Below are positions 58,330-64,000 of a stretch of 64,000 nucleotides of DNA, in pieces. A model generated the notes under the pieces. The model was not told the DNA's origin. It did not search any database and worked only from the letters and a program-made list of their open reading frames with translations. Location of the stretch: assembly GCF_003073045.1 (NCBI RefSeq), contig NC_037601.1:21674150-21738149 (forward strand), in the 5' to 3' direction. A program made the position numbers and the translations under genes. Every line of letters begins with the position of its first letter. The stretch's first letter is position 1. This stretch comes from Pomacea canaliculata (lineage: Eukaryota; Mollusca; Gastropoda; Architaenioglossa; Ampullariidae).

Positions 58330-59280
58330 CTGTGTTTAAATATTTTAAACAGACGATATTTGCAGCCTTTTTGGGGGTCTAGTTTGAATAATTCCACTAA
58401 TGGCTTACTTTATAATAATGATGCATAGAATTCAAGCAGAGACGTTTGCTTTATATGTTATTATGCTTGTGCTTTTAACTTATATGTTTGTTGTTTAAAT
58501 GTGTGTGTGTCGCGTACCGCAGTCGGGCGCTGCAAGACTCGCACCCTCACACACACCCACAGCCGCACACACAGACTTCCACACGCCCGAAGCGAGCAAC
58601 AAAGCCAATCACTTCTCAGTGGACACAAAACGCAGACAAGAGAAGACAATACAACACCCAGGTTTAATGGCGATACCCAAACTACGACTCGCCAACTTCA
58701 AAGGACGGGAAAGAAAAAAAAAAGGAAACAGGCACGAAATCAAAACTACAAAGTAACCCGACTGAAGGAGAGATTTCCCCCCTCCCCTTCCGGGAAAAAA
58801 AAATACGCAAACAGTCAATTACACCCCCTGAACAGACTCTTGGTCCCGCTCGACGAATGTTCACAGTAACATTACAGTTTATCCGCCTCCCTGACTTCTG
58901 CCAAAGGCGATGCGCAGCTGACCTCGCCAGTTCTTCTCGTTCTGCCCACCCGACCCTGGGCTTTCCAAAACCAGATTCAGGTCTAACCAGGGGGAGAGGA
59001 AACAATCACCATTCCCCCGCTAATAGGTCTCCGCCCCTGTCCCGTCAGGACCCCCCCCCCCAAAAAAAAAAAAAAAACCCCACCAGTACGCATCCTGAGT
59101 TATGGTGTACCCCAATGCGGACCCATTACCTCCTGACCCGATCAAGTGACCAGCTACACCGACCCCCTCCTCCCCGGGCACACACCTCTCAAACAACGCT
59201 GCGGCAGGCAACACGCGACAGTGTGTACATAGATTCATTTATCAGATTTTCAGACTGGGTGCTTTTGTGGTTATTGTGAG
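58330..59280. other. No gene recognised; GC-richer
   Basis: Contains short frames on both strands with low-complexity composition, and C and A tracts near 59050-59080. No protein or repeat family identified. Confidence 0.45.
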
Positions 59281-59287
59281 GATTTGT

Positions 59288-61475
59288 TGGTGTTTTATTC
59301 CGTGCCAGCAACTAGGGCTATATCACGCAATAAAAGTAATTTTAAATTTAAAGGTTTCGGGGTAAATCTTCTCAAGTCATGTATCTTTAAGAACAAACCA
59401 ACATAGTAAGTGAACAAGGTGTAAACGAAAAAAAATGAAGCGTAAAAAGGGTGGTGAAGCCCAAAAAGGCCACCAATACACCAGAAATCAAGAGAGAACT
59501 ATCAGAATGTAAAAAAACTTAAATTTGATGATATAGTCCTATACTTTTTAAAAAAGGTTTTTAAAGACTGCTGCCGATGGGACGGACCTAAATAAGACAA
59601 AGAATTTACTCCAAAAAACTGTCGACGGATGGTCTGGAGCTCTGGACAGTTAATCAAAAAGTGTAACACATTAAAATTTCCCTTACTCCAGGGGCAGGCT
59701 GGTGATGGTTCACCTCGCAAGAGGTATCCTTGCGTGGCATAGGTATTTCCTATCTTTAGTCTTGTAAGGACTACCTCCTCCCGCCTTGTAGTGTGGCACA
59801 AAGGTGGGCGGTCAGAAAGACAGGGAAGAGTGGCGAATAATTTGTTTTGATTTAAAGTGTTCCAGTGGCGTTGCCATAAGGTCAGAATGTAGGTTGAGAA
59901 TACAGTTTTGCAGTCGGATGAGATAAGTGATTGTATTTTACCAGGGGACTGACATGCAGCCTTAGCAGCCTGGTCTGCTCGAACATTGCCTGGAATATCA
60001 GAATGGCCAGGATCCCAAATAAAAACAATGTCCTTACATGTATTTCGTTGAATAAGTGCTGCATGAATTTTATGAATCTGAACCACAAGGGGGTGGTCAG
60101 AATCATTTGAAATGAAAGCTTGGAGTGCAGAAAGGGAGTCTGAAATTATCAAAAAGTTGTGCTCCGAAGAGCGGTGAGCATGCTGCAAGGCAAGCAAGAT
60201 GGCATGGAGTTCCGCTGTGAAAATAGAACATTCGTCTGCCAGTCGGACTGAAGCAGCCCGTTGTGGTTGGCAGGACGGAACTGCTGCCGCAGCGACTGGG
60301 CCACCACTTGTGACTTTGGAGCCATCTGTAAAAAACTGAGCAGAATTTAGGATAGTCAGAAATGAGTTCATGAAAGTGTTGGAGGTAGATGGGGTCACTA
60401 AAGTGTCCCGTTTTTTGAAAGTTGCTAGATCAAAACGGATCTCTGGAACAGGAAGGGTCCAAGGAGGAGTTGTTTGCAGAGATAAAGGTTCTACCTGATT
60501 AATATCTACTCCGGCAGCTTGTAGGTGAGGTGCTACCCGGAGTGATAGAGGCTTTTGCTCCTTGGTACGAATGGCATACAGGGCAGCACGCTGAGGTCTG
60601 AAGACAGCACGATACGCAGGGTTTCCAGGATGAGCGACAGACATCGGATAGCATGGGCTTCAAACGACGGAGAGAAAGTGGAGGCTCACCAGCTTCTGCG
60701 TACAAACTTTATACAGGAGTGGTGCGGAAGGCAACCAAACAGAGGCGGAGCCCTTGATGGCGAATTGGATCGAGAATTTTAAGGTAGGACTCTCGAGCAG
60801 CCATAGATGATGGATCCATAGTCTAGCTTGGAGCGGATCAGGGCACGATACAGACGAAGCAGGACCGTGCGATCCGCCCCCCAGCTGACATGGCCAACTA
60901 CTCTAAGAATGTCCAAGGCTTTTTGGCATGAATGGCATAGAGATTTAATGTGAGCTAGAAAGGACAGTTTTACTTCCTGGACCACTTTGAGTACTGTGCC
61001 GTTGACAGAAATAGATGGGTTTGGAAATATACCTCTCATTTTGCAAAAGTGAATGCATACTGACTTCGTAGGAGAAAATTGGAAGCCATTTTTTATCACC
61101 CACCTTTGTACAGCATCTACGCATAGTTGCAGCCGGCTTTCGAGGCATGGCAGGGAACGGCCTCGAATGCAGAGAGCAAAGTCATCTACATAGAACGAGG
61201 CCTCAAAACCGGGACAAACATGTTTCAAGATGGAGTCGATTTTTATATTGAAAAGAGTTGGAGAAAGAATGCTGCCCTGAGGGACGCCCATTTCCTGTTC
61301 CCGAGGATCAGATAAAATAGATCCCACTCTTACTTGAAAGAGGCGATGTGAGAGAAAATTTTTGATGAAGAGTGGCATACGACCCCGGAAGCCAAGGGCA
61401 TGGAGGTCCAGCAGAATACCCCGCTTCCAGGTAGTGTCGTATGCCCTCTCTAAATCAAAAGCCGGGTCAGGCTAG
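59288..61475 (-). mobile_element. 5'-truncated Jockey/I-type LINE with RT and RNase H
   Basis: The minus strand starts within the reverse transcriptase (FDLERAYDTTW), followed by GVPQGSILSPTLF and the catalytic YVDD. The RNase H domain follows with FTDGS, FTAELHAI, IISDSLSAL and PGNVRADQAA, then a Cys-containing C-terminus. RT and RNase H are in different frames (break near 60.7 kb), so it is inactive. The 3' UTR ends in about 40 bases (59288-59327) that match the tail of the window's SINE family. It is inserted in or next to the THAP fragment. The clade is inferred from motif order. Confidence 0.9.
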
Positions 61476-61680
61476 TAAAGCACTCGTCAACAAAATGCTT
61501 GGAGCATAACATGTCACACTCTCTGGGCTCCCAAAGCCTTTTTGTTTTGGGATCGAGCCTTTTAATTTGTAAGACCCACTCTTTTTGTAAGGCCTTGTCT
61601 TTAGGAAAGTAATGAAAAGACAATGTCGAATCTTTTCCCACCTTTTCGTGGAAATCGGGTGCAGCACATTCTCCAGGCAT
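61476..61680 (-). pseudogene. THAP-domain fragment
   Basis: The frame MPGECAAPDFHEK, then LSFHYFPKD, WVLQIKRLD and LCSKHFVDECF has the THAP zinc-finger layout (C-x-C ... C-x2-H). The position expected to hold the second zinc ligand is Phe rather than Cys (CAAPDF). The frame ends at the LINE junction near 61475, before the domain is complete. THAP domains occur in host regulators and in P-element-type transposases; I cannot tell which this came from. Confidence 0.66.
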
Positions 61681-61710
61681 GGTTCGGTCTCACTGGTAAA
61701 CAATCCAACT

Positions 61711-61764
61711 GATGATGATGATGATAATTATTGATGATTGATGATGATGATGGTGATGATGATG
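61711..61764. repeat. Imperfect (GAT)n microsatellite
   Basis: Runs of gat interrupted by aat and gtg units. A smaller pure (GAT) run lies near 51140. Confidence 0.85.
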
Positions 61765-62763
61765 TCGATTTGTAATGCGCAGGTATCCATTCCGAAGAAT
61801 GCTCATTGCGCAGAAAAAAACAAAAGAAACTGAAACATCATAAGGTCACGTGACCGAGAACGAGACTTCGTCGAAGCAAACGAGAGTCCCGTGTAATTTC
61901 TCTTATTAAACACAACATTCTAATAAAAACATTCAACTTTTTCCACATGAACAGACATGAAAATAGACGAGATTCAAATCGATCCTACTATTTATGAGTT
62001 TCTAAGCAGTTTTTTTTTCCCTAGAGTATCCCTTAGCAGAGGGCTTGTGTAAGTGGTGTATTTGTGTCGCCATTCGTGTGCTGGGTAAGTGTGCGTTTGG
62101 CATATTACAATGAAATTCAGGTAATACAGAAACAACGCAATTGCAAACAGTATCATTGTAGTCGAATATCGCTAAGTCTCTTTTAAATCCTTTTATAGTA
62201 CCTCTAAGCACGCATGTACGTAGAGAAAGATGAGAGGTTGGGGGTGAGGATAGGGCATGAATCGACTGGAGAATGGTTTCTTGTTGATGCAGTCAAGGCA
62301 CACAATCGACATCTTTTCTGGCAGACAGACGGACAAACAGGCAAATTCTTAAGTTGAAAGAGAAAACACAGATACATTGTATAAATTCTTGATAAAATTT
62401 AATGCTTTAAAACTCGCACCAAGAAAAACCCCACTGTCATGGTTCAGATCTGTCCACGAGCTAGCTGAATGAAGACGATGGAACTCCTGTTGTCATTTAC
62501 TCCTGGTGACCCGAGAGAAGTTTTCTAGTGGCATTACATGGGTACCTAGGTATTTTCTCCCCTCATATTTTGGACTCTTGATTGTAGTTTGTTACGGTAA
62601 TACGCTCTAGTGTGACCCTGGACATTTTATGCAAAAGATTATCACTTACTACTTTGAGGCTGTCAAATCTGGTAGCAAAATATAGACAAAAGTATGCTAG
62701 TTAGCTGTTCTAATATCGCCATAAAGGAGTGTTCTTGACGGAGCACCTTGGTGAGTGGCTCTT
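61765..62763. other. Non-coding, nothing recognised
   Basis: No coding or repeat signal that I can name. The part just left of 62764 is probably the 3' UTR of the serine protease. Confidence 0.45.
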
Positions 62764-63737
62764 CTAGCGGAGTTGACTGACTGCAGCATAGATCCAGTCG
62801 ACGAACCTAACTATGTAAGTATAGAAGCCAGGTTGACCAGGCTGGCCGCAGCCAAATCCACTGGACACAATTCCAAACAAGTAGTAGGTCTCTAGTGGGT
62901 GTTCAGCTTGCACATTAGTGGACTGCCAGAGTCACCCTGCAAAAGAACCAAATGTCCAGAAAGATCTTTGGACGTCGCATGTGGGTCATGGTACAATGTA
63001 TTGGTCGTCGCCATCCAATCATCTTTCGTTCTAATAAAGTAATGTAGATTTCTATTCAGTTTCGAAATGTCCATTATTGCCAAGCGTTCTGAATCAGTCT
63101 TCAGTTCCCATGCTCCCTAAGTCGGTCAAACTTCGCATGAGCACTTCTTTGATTTTCATCCGGAAAAGAATGGTTCACAATCGTCAGAAGACGGTTTATC
63201 AGAAATATACATTATATAGGAATAACTTGAAATTAACAATCATGGCTAAGAGATAAGAGCAAAAAAAAAAAAAAAAAGCCAAATATCATTTCTTTGTTCA
63301 TTAAGTGATACAACAATAGAAAAATGGTGGATTCAGTTTTTCTTTATTTCTCACCAGTGGCAGTCAGAACTGAAAATTTTTGTGGATCCCTATAACACTC
63401 AAAGGTCTAAATAAGAAGATTGAATTTTCGTTATCGCGATAAATTAGAGACAATGTTAAAGATATATTTATATATGTTGTTGTGGTTCTTTAAAGATTTC
63501 AACTATTATAAACAAAGATTTTATATCCTTTTTACCGATATTTTAAAATGAGTTTTTTTTTCCTTACTCGACATGCATCCTTGCCTCCTGCGGTACCGTT
63601 TGCTGCGCAGATGACCCCCGGGGTCAGGTAAATACTAATATTGTAGGGTGTGGTGGCCTGGAATGTCTGGAGACACGTCTCAGCTGTGTATGTTTGGATT
63701 TCTTCAAACATCAGTTGCTCAGCCACTGGGCCCGTGA
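62764..63737 (-). CDS. Trypsin-like serine protease, last two exons
   Basis: Exons 63737-63568 and 62936-62764. The first reads YLTPGVICAANGTAGGKDACR and splices in frame to GDSGSPLM with the nucleophile Ser. After a frameshift it continues LFGIVSSGFGCGQPGQPGFYTYIVRFVDWI and a stop, the canonical end of a chymotrypsin-fold (S1) domain. The Asp in KDAC is at the S1-pocket position 189, predicting cleavage after Lys or Arg. GDSGSP replaces the usual GDSGGP. Exons with the catalytic His and Asp lie beyond the right edge. An apparent one-base loss at 62897-62899 breaks the frame between KLNT and LETYYLF; this may be an assembly indel or a pseudogene mutation. Confidence 0.85.
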
Positions 63738-64000
63738 CTTCAACAAACGTAAAACAAGACGAATGCTGTTAGCAATCGCTGTTGAGAATATTTTCAGTGA
63801 CAAGAACTTTTAGAATAAAAATATTTCCTCGTGAAAACATTAAAACTTGTGCAATACTGTCGATCTTCATCACAGGCGCTTTGCGTTTGACAAGCTGTTA
63901 TAGATACAATTACGATTACTATTGCATGCAACTTGATAAGAATTATCGCAGTCAATGATCTTAATCATCTTCTAACAATATCATTTACCTGACAAGAATT

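Noticed and set aside
58461..59279. Overlapping frames of 60-140 codons on both strands
   Set aside because: Low-complexity His/Thr/Pro/Lys-rich text with no recognised family, and mutually overlapping on both strands.

Overview
This window is nuclear DNA from an animal: AT-rich, with many short coding exons bounded by GT-AG introns and dense transposon debris. Invertebrate-style orthologues of EDC4, CTCF and CCDC102A, together with the tRNA-derived SINE, LINE, hAT and Tigger content, suggest a lophotrochozoan, most likely a gastropod mollusc. The species assignment is inference.

Layout. 1-2.6 kb: no gene recognised, one transposon end. 2.95-24.24 kb, minus strand: an apparently complete EDC4 (Ge-1/HEDLS) scaffold gene of the mRNA decapping machinery, 28 coding exons, about 1,470 residues, including one U12-type AT-AC intron. 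24.2-29.6 kb: intergenic space between the divergent EDC4 and CTCF starts, with YY1-, NRF1- and CTCF-like motifs and three transposon remnants. 29.62-40.82 kb, plus strand: CTCF, 11 coding exons that join in frame to 1,080 residues with 11 zinc fingers. 40.9-49.2 kb: mostly non-coding, with a possible promoter near 44.2 kb, a three-level nested transposon (45.07-47.90 kb) and a broken coding stretch (47.9-48.3 kb). 49.27-57.15 kb, minus strand: a gene whose 3' seven exons match CCDC102A, but whose most 5' visible exon encodes C2H2 zinc fingers. 57.3-61.7 kb: hAT and Tigger-type copies, a degenerate LINE with reverse transcriptase and RNase H, and a THAP-domain fragment cut by that LINE. 62.76-63.74 kb, minus strand: the last two exons of a trypsin-like serine protease whose 5' part is outside the window.

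CTCF (chromatin architecture) and EDC4 (P-body decapping) have no direct functional link, but both lie in human 16q22.1, with CCDC102A in 16q21. The linkage is therefore probably ancestral.

Three otherwise clean genes (EDC4, CCDC102A-like, protease) carry apparent one- or two-base frameshifts or a splice-phase mismatch. This suggests residual assembly indels, and exon models here should be read with that in mind. Most exon limits were set from splice signals and reading frame by eye; no alignment program was run.
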